DNA of 64,000 bases from an uncultured Aquimarina sp. (GTDB taxonomy: Bacteria > Bacteroidota > Bacteroidia > Flavobacteriales > Flavobacteriaceae), in the NCBI GenBank assembly GCA_947498775.1, contig CANMLL010000011.1:62001-126000 (forward strand). Direction: 5' to 3'. The notes below the pieces were generated by a model. That model was given only the letters and a program-made list of their open reading frames with translations, was not told the DNA's origin and did not search any database. Of this stretch, positions 1 to 7,719 are shown piece by piece. A program made the translations under genes and the position numbers. The first letter of the stretch is position 1, and each line of letters starts with the position of its first letter.

Positions 1-327
1 ACCAAAACTATCAAAATTCAAGGTCGGTGCTGCTTTTTTATTAGAATCACCGTGGGTTACAGCTACGCCACCATGATCTCTGGTTTTTATTGCTTTAATC
101 TCGTTATCAGGTTTTGAAGTATCAGAGATAGGAGGATTCGAAAATGTGGTTTTTGCTTTTGCATTCCCCATATTTCTTAGTTTGGCATTTTGTCTTTTGC
201 ATTCCTCAAGCTCTAATTTATATTTATTTTTTCGCGCCCATTTTGATAGAAACCATCCTAGTAAAAAAGCTAGAACTAATAATAATAATAGGCACCACCA
301 ATTTGCTTCGTTTAAAAAATCTAACAT
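1..327 (-). CDS. Partial single-pass membrane protein, C-terminus beyond left edge
   Basis: An open minus-strand frame of 109 codons starts at ATG 327..325 and runs without a stop to base 1, so the C-terminus lies outside the window. Residues 9 to about 26 are strongly hydrophobic (WWCLLLLLVLAFLLGWFL). A basic, charged helix-like stretch follows (SKWARKNKYKLELEECKRQ), then a low-complexity Pro/Ser/Lys linker. This is the layout of an N-terminally anchored cytoplasmic or periplasmic protein whose functional domain would be C-terminal and is not visible. It lies 13 bp downstream of the OmpA-domain gene on the same strand and is probably co-transcribed with it. I do not recognise the family. Confidence 0.7.
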   Translation of the reverse strand, partial: MLDFLNEANWWCLLLLLVLAFLLGWFLSKWARKNKYKLELEECKRQNAKLRNMGNAKAKTTFSNPPISDTSKPDNEIKAIKTRDHGGVAVTHGDSNKKAAPTLNFDSFG

Positions 328-340
328 AGTTGTAGTTTAT

Positions 341-1267
341 TTAGTTTACAGTTATTTCTATTCTTCTGTTTTTTGCTCTATTTTCCTCAGTGTCATTAGA
401 CGCAATAGGATTGGATTCTCCTTTCGATGAAGCTATAATTTTATCTTTTTCAATTCCTTGTGAAATAAGATATTTTTTTACATTATTAGCTCTTTCTTGC
501 CCATACCATAGATTGGCTTCTTCTTTCCCGATGTCATCCGTATGACCAACAATCTGTATCTTTTTGTCTGGATACTTATTGAGGTAGTTTTTAAGCTCTA
601 GTGCATAGTTTACTAATTGCGGATCAGGCTTAAATGTTTTTTGCGCAAAATTTGAATAGAGTGTCCTTTTAACGACACTTTTTTCTATTTCAGCAATCCG
701 AGAAGTATTCAGGTTATTGAAGTTTAATAAAACTCCTCCATTATAGATACCATCCTCATCATATTTATAGTCAACAAGTTTGGCTTCGGTAACGATGCGA
801 TCAGGATTAATTCCTGCTTTGGTAAGCAAGTCTTTTATATAATTGGCTCTTGATACACCGTACTTGGATTTATTCTGTCTTTCAGAATTAGTTTCATAAC
901 CAGTTATTATAAGCTCTTGATCTTGATTTTTACCAAGATAGTCAACAATTTGATCCTCAAAACCTGCTAATGAATTTGGAATTGATACGTCTCCTCCAGA
1001 ATTGTTAATTTGAAGATTATCGGGAAAAGAAAATAGTTCTTGATCATTTTTGTCTTTTACAAACAGACCAATTGCACTTTCATTGGCTTTTGCAATACTA
1101 TCTTCGTAAGCCTTTTTTGCCAATGCTTCGGCATCAGAATCTGTTTTTTCTTCGACAATTATAGAATCGTTATCGGTGCTTTTTGCACACCAATCACAGG
1201 AATAATACCACCATATTCCTAACCAAGCAAATAATAAAAAAATAATCAGTGAGATAAAGTTTTTCAT
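341..1267 (-). CDS. OmpA-family envelope protein with two OmpA-like modules
   Basis: This 308-residue protein has an N-terminal hydrophobic segment (residues 4-22), a charged linker (about 30-65) and a C-terminal OmpA-like peptidoglycan-binding domain (about 220-308). That domain shows the family signature GHTDDIG near 241, QERANNVKKYL near 258 and the terminal NRRIEI. An earlier stretch (about 100-165) has the same alternation (LIITGYETN, SRANYIKDLLTKAG) and looks like a degenerate first OmpA module. OmpA domains bind the diaminopimelate of peptidoglycan, so this protein probably tethers the inner membrane or a lipid-anchored partner to the wall. The next gene downstream (ending beyond base 1) is another small membrane protein. 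Function beyond wall binding is unknown. Confidence 0.85.
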   Translation of the reverse strand: MKNFISLIIFLLFAWLGIWWYYSCDWCAKSTDNDSIIVEEKTDSDAEALAKKAYEDSIAKANESAIGLFVKDKNDQELFSFPDNLQINNSGGDVSIPNSLAGFEDQIVDYLGKNQDQELIITGYETNSERQNKSKYGVSRANYIKDLLTKAGINPDRIVTEAKLVDYKYDEDGIYNGGVLLNFNNLNTSRIAEIEKSVVKRTLYSNFAQKTFKPDPQLVNYALELKNYLNKYPDKKIQIVGHTDDIGKEEANLWYGQERANNVKKYLISQGIEKDKIIASSKGESNPIASNDTEENRAKNRRIEITVN

Positions 1268-1394
1268 ATAGTAATGATTAGTGTTAGTTACTTAAAGTTA
1301 TGAAAATCATTTATAATCAACCTATTATGAGCTTTAAATTCTTAAAATTTATCTTAGAAAAAAGATTAATTGCAAAAAAATAAGTTGAAATACG

Positions 1395-1423
1395 TTTCAG
1401 GAAAAATAATTTTTATAAATTCG
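1395..1423 (+). promoter_or_regulatory. Candidate his operon promoter
   Basis: TTTC at 1395-1398 and TAAATTCG at 1416-1423 are separated by 17 bp. Each differs by one base from the Bacteroidota promoter elements TTTG and TAnnTTTG. The predicted transcript would start near 1428-1430, about 11 nt before the leader peptide ATG, as expected for an attenuator. This is a sequence match only. Confidence 0.45.
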
Positions 1424-1440
1424 CATCATATTCAAAACCA

Positions 1441-1497
1441 ATGAAAAATTTATTTATACATCATCATCATTTTTACATTTTCGCTCAGGCGTGGTAA
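1441..1497 (+). CDS. hisL: Histidine leader peptide (attenuator)
   Basis: This is an 18-codon open frame, MKNLFIHHHHFYIFAQAW, with four consecutive CAT histidine codons at 1459-1470 and TAA at 1495-1497. A strong intrinsic terminator follows 34 nt later, and hisG starts 114 nt after the stop. Runs of the codon for the end-product amino acid just upstream of a terminator are the hallmark of transcription attenuation (as in enterobacterial hisL). When charged tRNA-His is scarce, a ribosome stalled on the CAT run should leave the end of the leader free. TCAGGCG at 1485-1491 can then pair, with two G-U pairs, with CGTTTGA at 1535-1541 and block the terminator. The coding run and terminator are seen directly; the antiterminator is inferred. 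Confidence 0.88.
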   Translation: MKNLFIHHHHFYIFAQAW

Positions 1498-1530
1498 GTA
1501 TGGTATGTGTATAATACAACTATAAATGAT

Positions 1531-1565
1531 AACCCGTTTGAACAGCTCAAACGGGTTTTTTGTTT
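1531..1565 (+). terminator. Intrinsic terminator of the his attenuator
   Basis: AACCCGTTTGA (1531-1541) and TCAAACGGGTT (1547-1557) form a perfect 11-bp stem around a 5-nt loop, followed by a T-rich tract to 1565. It lies between the leader peptide and hisG, so it acts as a regulated terminator inside the leader transcript, not as an end-of-operon terminator. Confidence 0.9.
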
Positions 1566-1610
1566 TAAAAAAGCTTGTTTGTACAACTCAAACACAACAA
1601 CAAAAACAGC

Positions 1611-2468
1611 ATGTCAAAAATTAAAATTGCTATTCAAAAAAGTGGCCGTCTTAATGAGGATTCAGTAAAAATTCTAAAGGATTGTGGTATTTCTATTGAT
1701 AATGGAAAAGACCAACTCAAAGCACAGACGCGTAATTTTCCTATGGAAGTTATGTTTTTACGAAATGGAGATATTCCGCAATATCTTAGGGATGGAGTGG
1801 TGGATATTGCCATAATTGGCGAAAACGTGCTTATCGAAAAAGGAAAAGATATCTCGATTGCCGAACGACTTAACTTTTCTAAATGTAAAGTCTCATTAGC
1901 TGTTCCAAAGGATTTTGAGTACAATTCTATTCAGGATCTTGACGGGAAAAGAATTGCCACTTCATACCCCAATACAGTAAACGAATATCTTGATAAAAAA
2001 GGTATTACGGCAGAGTTACACCAAATCTCTGGATCGGTTGAAATAGCACCCAATATTGGATTGGCAGATGCTATTTGCGATATTGTTTCTAGTGGGAGTA
2101 CGCTGTTTAAGAATAACCTGAAAGAGGTTGAGGTAATGCTTACCTCGGAAGCAGTACTGGCAGTTTCACCAACAATTTCAGAAGAAAACAAAAAACTCCT
2201 GGAAAAACTTCAATTCAGAATCAAGGCAGTTTTAAAAGCTCGTAATTCAAAGTACGTTTTGCTTAATGCTCCTAATGACAAAATAAAGGACATTGTTAAA
2301 ATTTTACCGGGAATGCGAAGCCCAACAGTGCTTCCATTAGCTGAAAAAGGGTGGAGTTCTATTCACACAGTTGTAGAAAAGAATAAGTTTTGGGATATTC
2401 TGGATGAATTAAAAGCCGAAGGAGCCGAAGGAATTCTGGTGTGTCCAATAGAGAAAATGGTATTATAA
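1611..2468 (+). CDS. hisG: ATP phosphoribosyltransferase, long form
   Basis: HisG catalyses the first step of histidine synthesis, condensation of ATP with PRPP. The ATG at 1611 gives MSKIKIAIQKSGRL, the conserved family start, and 285 residues. An upstream TTG at 1575 would add 12 residues without homology. The PRPP-binding loop is visible as GLADAICDIVSSGSTLF around residues 150-166. The C-terminal extension (about 205-285) is the ACT-like domain of the long-form enzyme, normally the site of histidine feedback inhibition. It is the first structural gene after the his attenuator, so it should be controlled both by attenuation and, by family knowledge, by product inhibition. Confidence 0.96.
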   Translation: MSKIKIAIQKSGRLNEDSVKILKDCGISIDNGKDQLKAQTRNFPMEVMFLRNGDIPQYLRDGVVDIAIIGENVLIEKGKDISIAERLNFSKCKVSLAVPKDFEYNSIQDLDGKRIATSYPNTVNEYLDKKGITAELHQISGSVEIAPNIGLADAICDIVSSGSTLFKNNLKEVEVMLTSEAVLAVSPTISEENKKLLEKLQFRIKAVLKARNSKYVLLNAPNDKIKDIVKILPGMRSPTVLPLAEKGWSSIHTVVEKNKFWDILDELKAEGAEGILVCPIEKMVL

Positions 2469-2478
2469 AAATTTTGCG

Positions 2479-2898
2479 ATGTATTCAATTCAATTAATAC
2501 CAAAAGAGAAATTAAAGGTAATCTTACCGCTCTTGAAAGAACTAAACCCCAAGATATCAAAGGATCTTCTTGACGAACGATTGAAGGAAATGATAGCCTT
2601 AGGTTATGAATGTGCGGGGGCCTATAATCGAGATAAATTGATTGGTATTTGCGGAATGTGGTTTTTGACTAAGTATTATGTTGGAAAACATGTTGAACCT
2701 GATAATGTTTATATACTTCCAGAATATCAGGGAAAAGGAATAGGTAAACTTTTGATAGATTGGATTTTTAACTATGCAAAATCAAAAGGCTGTAAAGCTT
2801 CAGAGTTAAACTGTTATGTGAGTAATGAAAAAGGACATAAATTCTGGAAGAATCAAGGGTATGAGCTTATCGCTTATCACTATGTAAAGAAATTATGA
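2479..2898 (+). CDS. GNAT-family N-acetyltransferase
   Basis: This 139-residue protein carries the GNAT acetyl-CoA binding signature QGKGIGKLLIDWIF near residues 90-103, preceded by the beta strand VYILPEY. It is followed by KASELNCYVSNEKGHKFWKNQGY, typical of motif B in this fold. It sits 10 bp after hisG and 88 bp before hisD, inside the his operon. No member of the standard histidine pathway is an acetyltransferase, so it is probably a passenger gene; the substrate cannot be told from sequence. Confidence 0.88.
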   Translation: MYSIQLIPKEKLKVILPLLKELNPKISKDLLDERLKEMIALGYECAGAYNRDKLIGICGMWFLTKYYVGKHVEPDNVYILPEYQGKGIGKLLIDWIFNYAKSKGCKASELNCYVSNEKGHKFWKNQGYELIAYHYVKKL

Positions 2899-2986
2899 AA
2901 TAAGTATAAGTATGAATTTTAATATCAACCAAAAATGATTACTATGTGATTCCATCTGACCATTGGGAAAACAAAATTATAAACAG

Positions 2987-4276
2987 ATGAAAAAGATATA
3001 CAATCCAAATCGAAAAGATTGGTCAAAATTATTGGAAAGGCCAACTCAAACAGTTGCTGATATAGAGGCTACAGTTCTAAATGTCTTTAATGAAGTGAAA
3101 TTAGAAGGAGATGCCGCTGTAAATAGATATACTCAAAAGTTTGATAAAGCTATCTTGAAGGATATACTTGTTTCCTCTTTAGAAATTGAAGAAGCAAAAC
3201 AATTAGTTAATGATGAGCTTAAAAACGCTATTCAAACTGCTAAATCAAATATTGAAAAATTTCACGCAGCACAAAAAACAGAAAAAGTTTTTGTTGAAAC
3301 AATCGACGGAGTTTCATGTTGGCAAGAAAAACGACCAATACAAAAAGTAGGTCTTTATATACCAGGAGGAACCGCTCCTTTATTTTCAACAATTTTAATG
3401 CTGGCGGTGCCGGCCAATTTGGCGGGATGTCAAGAAATAGTATTGTGTTCTCCACCAAATAAAGAAGGAAAAATCAACCCCGCTATTTTATATACGGCAA
3501 ATCTATGTGGAGTAACCAAAATTTGTAAGGTTGGTGGTATTCAAGCTGTTGCCGCTATGACTTTTGGTACAGAAACGATCCCACAGGTGTATAAAATATT
3601 TGGGCCAGGTAATCAATTTGTAACCGTTGCAAAGCAATTGGCTACCAAATTTGGGGTGGCTATCGATATGCCTGCTGGACCAAGTGAATTGTTAGTGGTA
3701 GCAGACGATACAGCAGATGCATCTTTTGTGGCTTCAGATTTGTTAAGTCAGGCAGAACATGGTAAAGATAGTCAGGTAATTTTAATTTCTACATCAAAAG
3801 ACTTTATAGAAAAGGTAGAGGATCAAGTAGATAAACAACTTTCGGTTTTACCAAGAAAGGAAATTGCCATAGCCGCCATTCAAAATTCAAAGCTCATTTA
3901 TATTAGCAATGATCGGGAGGCGTTGGACATAATAAATGAATATGGACCCGAGCATTTTATTGTTTGCGTAGAGAACGAAGAGTATTATGTACAGAATATT
4001 GTAAACGCAGGTTCAGTGTTTATAGGAAATTATACCCCAGAAAGTGCGGGAGATTATGCTTCGGGAACTAATCATACACTGCCAACTAACGGATACGCAA
4101 AACAATACAGTGGTGTGAACCTGGATAGCTTTATGAAATCAATGACTTTTCAGAAAATATCAGAAGAAGGAATAAAAAATATTGGCAATGCTATTGAACT
4201 CATGGCTGAAGCCGAAGGGTTACAAGCGCATAAAAATGCGGTAACCTTAAGATTAGAAAGTTTGAAAAATGAGTAA
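2987..4276 (+). CDS. hisD: Histidinol dehydrogenase
   Basis: HisD performs the final two NAD-dependent oxidations, L-histidinol to L-histidine. Starting at ATG 2987 (MKKIYNPNRKDW) gives 429 residues, the usual family length; the TTG at 2963 adds an unlikely extension. Visible motifs are VGLYIPGGTAPLFST in the nucleotide-binding region, YKIFGPGNQFVTVAK, PAGPSELLVVAD, and LSQAEHGKDS, which contains the zinc ligands Gln and His. The conserved GPEHF and SGTNHTLPTNG segments follow near the C-terminus. Its last 8 bp overlap hisC, indicating translational coupling. Confidence 0.97.
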   Translation: MKKIYNPNRKDWSKLLERPTQTVADIEATVLNVFNEVKLEGDAAVNRYTQKFDKAILKDILVSSLEIEEAKQLVNDELKNAIQTAKSNIEKFHAAQKTEKVFVETIDGVSCWQEKRPIQKVGLYIPGGTAPLFSTILMLAVPANLAGCQEIVLCSPPNKEGKINPAILYTANLCGVTKICKVGGIQAVAAMTFGTETIPQVYKIFGPGNQFVTVAKQLATKFGVAIDMPAGPSELLVVADDTADASFVASDLLSQAEHGKDSQVILISTSKDFIEKVEDQVDKQLSVLPRKEIAIAAIQNSKLIYISNDREALDIINEYGPEHFIVCVENEEYYVQNIVNAGSVFIGNYTPESAGDYASGTNHTLPTNGYAKQYSGVNLDSFMKSMTFQKISEEGIKNIGNAIELMAEAEGLQAHKNAVTLRLESLKNE

Positions 4277-5318
4277 AACACAATTCAATATAAAACAATT
4301 AGTACGGGAGAATGTTGCAGCGCTAAAACCATATTCTTCTGCCAGGGATGAATATGTAAGTGATGGATCTAAAATGATTTTTTTGGATGCTAATGAAAAT
4401 CCTTTTGAAAATGGCGTAAATCGTTATCCAGATCCACAACAAAGAAGTCTTAAGCAAGTGCTGGCCGAACAAAAGGAAGTTTCACCAAAGAACATCTTAT
4501 TGGGTAATGGAAGTGACGAAGTATTGGACTTGATCTTCAGAGCTTTTTGCGAACCAAAAGTAGATAATATTATCACATTACCTCCTACATACGGAATGTA
4601 TAAGGTACTTGCTAACATCAATAATATAGAAGAAAAGGAGGTACTGCTGACAGAAAGTTTTGAGCCCAATGTAGAGCAAGTTTTGAATACAGTAAATCAA
4701 AATACCAAAATTATTTTTCTATGCTCTCCAAACAATCCTACAGGTAATTCATTTTCTGAAGAACGTATAATACGAATATTGGAAAGTTTTAATGGCTTGG
4801 TTGTAATTGATGAAGCCTATATTGATTTTTCTAAAAAAGAAAGCTGGCTCAAAAAAATTAAGGAATACCCTAATCTTTTGGTAACTCAAACCTTGTCTAA
4901 AGCTTATGGGCTTGCAGGAATACGTTTAGGGATTTGTTATGCTTCAGAAGAAGTAATCGGTATTCTCAACAAAATCAAGCCTCCTTACAATGTAAATGAG
5001 TTAACACAACTTAGAGCATTAGAGCGTGTTTTGAATCAGGATCAGGTTCAACTTGAGGTTTCAAAAATATTGGAAGAAAGAAAAAGTCTTTTTACCGTTT
5101 TAAAAGAAATTCCTTTTGTACAAGAAGTTTACCAAAGTGATGCTAATTTTATTTTGGCAAAGGTTGATGATGCAAATAAACGATATGCGCAATTATTAGA
5201 AATGGGCATCGTAATTCGTAACCGTACTACACAACCTTTATGTGAAAATACGCTTAGGTTTACAGTGGGTACAGAAGAAGAGAATAAAAAGTTAATAAAA
5301 GCTTTAATGCGATTGTAA
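4269..5318 (+). CDS. hisC: Histidinol-phosphate aminotransferase
   Basis: This is a fold-type I PLP aminotransferase of 349 residues that converts imidazole acetol phosphate to histidinol phosphate. Motifs are FLDANENPF near 38, NNPTG at 155-159, DEAYIDF at 181-187 and the Schiff-base lysine K211 in TLSKAYGLAGIRLG. The ATG overlaps the hisD stop region by 8 bp. Family and operon position agree. The 87-bp gap to hisB is filled by a REP-like repeat pair. Confidence 0.96.
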   Translation: MSKTQFNIKQLVRENVAALKPYSSARDEYVSDGSKMIFLDANENPFENGVNRYPDPQQRSLKQVLAEQKEVSPKNILLGNGSDEVLDLIFRAFCEPKVDNIITLPPTYGMYKVLANINNIEEKEVLLTESFEPNVEQVLNTVNQNTKIIFLCSPNNPTGNSFSEERIIRILESFNGLVVIDEAYIDFSKKESWLKKIKEYPNLLVTQTLSKAYGLAGIRLGICYASEEVIGILNKIKPPYNVNELTQLRALERVLNQDQVQLEVSKILEERKSLFTVLKEIPFVQEVYQSDANFILAKVDDANKRYAQLLEMGIVIRNRTTQPLCENTLRFTVGTEEENKKLIKALMRL

Positions 5319-5322
5319 TTAT

Positions 5323-5400
5323 CGTTCCGGACTTGATCCGGAATCCAGAAAATAATGAAAAGTTTAATTTAATAAGATTCCAGTCTTCGCTGGAATGACA
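5323..5400 (+). repeat. REP-like palindrome pair between hisC and hisB
   Basis: Two hairpins occupy almost the whole gap. The first is TTCCGGA (5325-5331) with TCCGGAA (5337-5343). The second is ATTCCAG (5377-5383) with CTGGAAT (5390-5396) around TCTTCG. The arms also show outer similarity to each other (CGTTCCGG versus GGAATGAC), as in paired REP units. This TTCCGGACTTGATCCGGAA type of intergenic palindrome is widespread in bacteria. There is no T-tract, so it is not a simple terminator. Confidence 0.75.
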
Positions 5401-5405
5401 GAATA

Positions 5406-6542
5406 ATGAAAAAGAAGGTACTATTTATAGATCGAGACGGAACGATCATTAAAGAAACGGCAGATGAACAGATAGACGCATTCGAGAAAATGATATTCTA
5501 TCCTAAAGCATTTACTTATTTGGGTAAAATTGCCCAAGAATTAAATTATGAATTGGTTATGATAACCAATCAAGATGGTTTGGGAACAGATTCTTTTCCC
5601 GAAGATACGTTTTGGCCCGTACATAATTTTATTATGAAATCCTTTGAAAACGAAGGAGTGGTTTTTGATAAAGTGTTTTTAGACAGAACCTTTCCGCATG
5701 AAAATGCAAATACCAGAAAACCAGGTATAGGATTGTTGAGAGAATATTTCTCTGATGAATATGATCTTAAAAACTCTTTCGTGATTGGCGATCGTTTAAC
5801 AGATATGGAATTGGCCAAAAATCTTGGCGCCAAAGGGATTTTTATAAATGATAATACCCACCTTGGTACTGATGAGATTACAACCAAAATGGACGAATTA
5901 AATGGTCATATTGCTCTTGAAAGTAATGATTGGCAAAAAATATACGAATTTTTGAAACTGGAGGATCGTGTTGCAGAGATTTCTAGAAAAACCAACGAAA
6001 CAGATATTTACATCATGTTGAATCTTGATGGTACGGGTAAAAGTAATATCAGTACGGGACTAGAATTCTTTGATCATATGTTGGATCAAATTGCTCGTCA
6101 TGGCCAGATGAACCTTGATATTAAAGTGAAAGGTGATCTTGAGGTAGATGAACACCATACTATAGAGGATACCGCTATTGCTTTGGGAGAGGTGTTTGCA
6201 AAAGCATTGAATAATAAACTTGGGATAGAGCGTTACGGTTTTTGTTTGCCTATGGATGATTGTTTGGCACAAGTGGCTATCGATTTTGGAGGACGTAACT
6301 GGCTAGTCTGGGAAACAGAATTTAAACGAGAGATGATTGGTAAAATGCCTACCGAAATGTTTTTTCACTTTTTTAAGTCATTTACCGATGGGGCCAAGGC
6401 AAATCTTAATATAAAAGCCGAAGGAACGAATGAACACCATAAAATTGAGGCAATCTTTAAAGCTTTTGCTAAGGCAATTAAAGTTGCGGTAAAACGGGAT
6501 CCCGAGAAAATGATTTTACCAAGTACAAAAGGAATGCTTTAA
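5406..6542 (+). CDS. hisB: Bifunctional histidinol-phosphatase / imidazoleglycerol-phosphate dehydratase
   Basis: This 378-residue fusion carries out two histidine steps. Residues 1-165 are a HAD phosphatase with the nucleophile motif DRDGT (D9, D11), TNQDGLG, and [16 protein letters not shown]. Residues about 185-378 are the dehydratase, with manganese-binding [31 protein letters not shown], the substrate-binding LVWETEF and the second metal motif [18 protein letters not shown]. The fused architecture is known from enterobacteria and Bacteroidota. The TAA stop lies at the start of a C/G-rich repeat arm that begins at 6541. Confidence 0.97.
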   Translation: MKKKVLFIDRDGTIIKETADEQIDAFEKMIFYPKAFTYLGKIAQELNYELVMITNQDGLGTDSFPEDTFWPVHNFIMKSFENEGVVFDKVFLDRTFPHENANTRKPGIGLLREYFSDEYDLKNSFVIGDRLTDMELAKNLGAKGIFINDNTHLGTDEITTKMDELNGHIALESNDWQKIYEFLKLEDRVAEISRKTNETDIYIMLNLDGTGKSNISTGLEFFDHMLDQIARHGQMNLDIKVKGDLEVDEHHTIEDTAIALGEVFAKALNNKLGIERYGFCLPMDDCLAQVAIDFGGRNWLVWETEFKREMIGKMPTEMFFHFFKSFTDGAKANLNIKAEGTNEHHKIEAIFKAFAKAIKVAVKRDPEKMILPSTKGML

Positions 6543-6680
6543 GCCCCTCCGCCCCAAAAGGGGGAACTCTGAGTAGTGAGGGAAAATATCATTTTATCTT
6601 ATTAGTATAAAGTTAAGAATGGAAAGTAAAAATTTATATAAAGAAATTAGTGGTTCCCCCTTTGGGGGCGGAGGGGGCTT
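6541..6680 (+). repeat. C/G-rich inverted repeat spanning hisB stop and hisH start
   Basis: An arm at 6541-6567 (AAGCCCCTCCGCCCC and onward) is repeated in inverted orientation at 6653-6680 (ending GGCGGAGGGGGCTT), with one indel and one mismatch over about 27 bp. Each arm also contains its own CCCC/GGGG hairpin. The left arm includes the last bases of the hisB stop codon, and the right arm ends in the TTG that is the best hisH start. It is unlike the surrounding AT-rich DNA and looks inserted. Confidence 0.8.
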
Positions 6681-7266
6681 GAAAATAGTAATAATAGACT
6701 ACGGAGCAGGAAATATTCAGTCTATAAAATTTGCAATTCGACGACTTGGATACGAGGCTGTTTTAAGCAATAATCCAGAAGAGATCATGGCTGCCGATAA
6801 AGTTATTTTTCCCGGGGTCGGTGAGGCGAGTAGTGCAATGAAAAAGTTAAAAGAATCTGGATTAGATACTTTGGTGCCCAAATTAAAACAACCGGTTCTT
6901 GGGATTTGCCTGGGTATGCAGTTAATGTGCAAGTATACAGAAGAAGGGGATACAAAAGGATTGGGGATTTTTGATGTAGATGTGCTTCGTTTTAATCATG
7001 GCGTAAAAGTGCCTCAAATAGGATGGAATCTGATAGAATCTCTCGAATCACCACTCTTTGATGGTGTCGATGAAAAAGAATATATCTACCTTGTGCATAG
7101 TTATTATGCTCCGGTAATGAAAGAAACTGTAGCACAATCTAGTTACGGAGTAACCTATAGTACCGCATTGCATAAAGATAACTTTTATGGCACGCAGTTT
7201 CATCCAGAGAAAAGTAGTGTGGTCGGAGAGAAAATTCTATTGAATTTTCTTAGTATTAAGTACTGA
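6679..7266 (+). CDS. hisH: Imidazole glycerol phosphate synthase, glutamine amidotransferase subunit
   Basis: HisH hydrolyses glutamine and passes ammonia to HisF. From TTG 6679 the protein is 195 residues and begins MKIVIIDYGAGN, exactly the family start. An ATG at 6619 would add 20 residues, about half of them (SGSPFGGGGG) encoded by the inserted C/G-rich repeat. Catalytic features are the oxyanion PGVGEASSAM, nucleophile C77 in LGICLGMQ, and the His-Glu pair in FHPEKS. The stop codon lies inside the 27-bp left inverted repeat of the following cassette. The start is the only uncertainty: TTG is preferred on length and homology, but translation from 6619 through the repeat cannot be excluded. 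Confidence 0.93.
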   Translation: MKIVIIDYGAGNIQSIKFAIRRLGYEAVLSNNPEEIMAADKVIFPGVGEASSAMKKLKESGLDTLVPKLKQPVLGICLGMQLMCKYTEEGDTKGLGIFDVDVLRFNHGVKVPQIGWNLIESLESPLFDGVDEKEYIYLVHSYYAPVMKETVAQSSYGVTYSTALHKDNFYGTQFHPEKSSVVGEKILLNFLSIKY

Positions 7267-7703
7267 GTACAAAGTATTAAGTTTTATTATATTAAGAGCT
7301 CTTTATTTAAGTATTTACAATAAATAATGAATAAATATCAAGAACTAAAAATATGGAATAAAGCAATGGATTTAGTAGAACAGGTCTATTCGTTGTTGAA
7401 AATGTTACTTGATGAAGAAAAATTTGGATTAATATCTCAAGTTAAAAGATGTAGCATTTCTATTCCATCAAATATCGCCGAAGGAGCAGGAAGAAATTCA
7501 CCAAAAGAATTTATCCGTTTCTTAAGTATAGCTAACGGTTCGACAACTGAACTTGAAACCCAACTAATTTTAATTGTAAGATTGAAATTTATTCCAAAAG
7601 AAAAAATAGAAGGATTATTAAAATTATGTACTGTGAAATAAAGAAGATGAATTACTCGCTTCAGAGAAGTATTGGAAAAACTTAATACTTTGTACTCAGT
7701 ACT
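7259..7703 (+). mobile_element. Inverted-repeat-bounded four-helix-bundle cassette 1
   Basis: A 27-bp sequence at 7259-7285 (starting AGTACTGAGTACAAAG) recurs as a perfect inverted copy at 7677-7703 (starting AAAACTTAATACTTTG). The two copies enclose one small gene and nothing else. The left copy begins within the last codons of hisH, and the right copy ends 16 bp before hisA. No transposase is encoded. The arrangement resembles a small non-autonomous mobile unit inserted between hisH and hisA, though a target duplication is not obvious. Confidence 0.6.
7327..7685 (+). pseudogene. Four helix bundle protein (23S rRNA IVP-like), apparently frameshifted
   Basis: The frame from ATG 7327 encodes 104 residues: MNKYQELKIWNKAMDLVEQVY, then SQVKRCSISIPSNIAEGAG, RNSPKEFIRFLSIANGSTTELETQL. 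This is the signature of the four helix bundle / 23S rRNA intervening-sequence-protein family, usually about 115-125 residues. The frame stops early at 7639 (KLCTVK). The overlapping frame one base away reads [18 protein letters not shown] to a stop at 7683, matching the amphipathic last helix expected for the family and giving about 119 residues in total. A single-base indel near 7612-7626 is therefore likely. It could be decay, a sequencing error or frameshifting. Function in free-standing copies is unknown. Confidence 0.75.
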
Positions 7704-7719
7704 CATTACTAGCAAGAAA

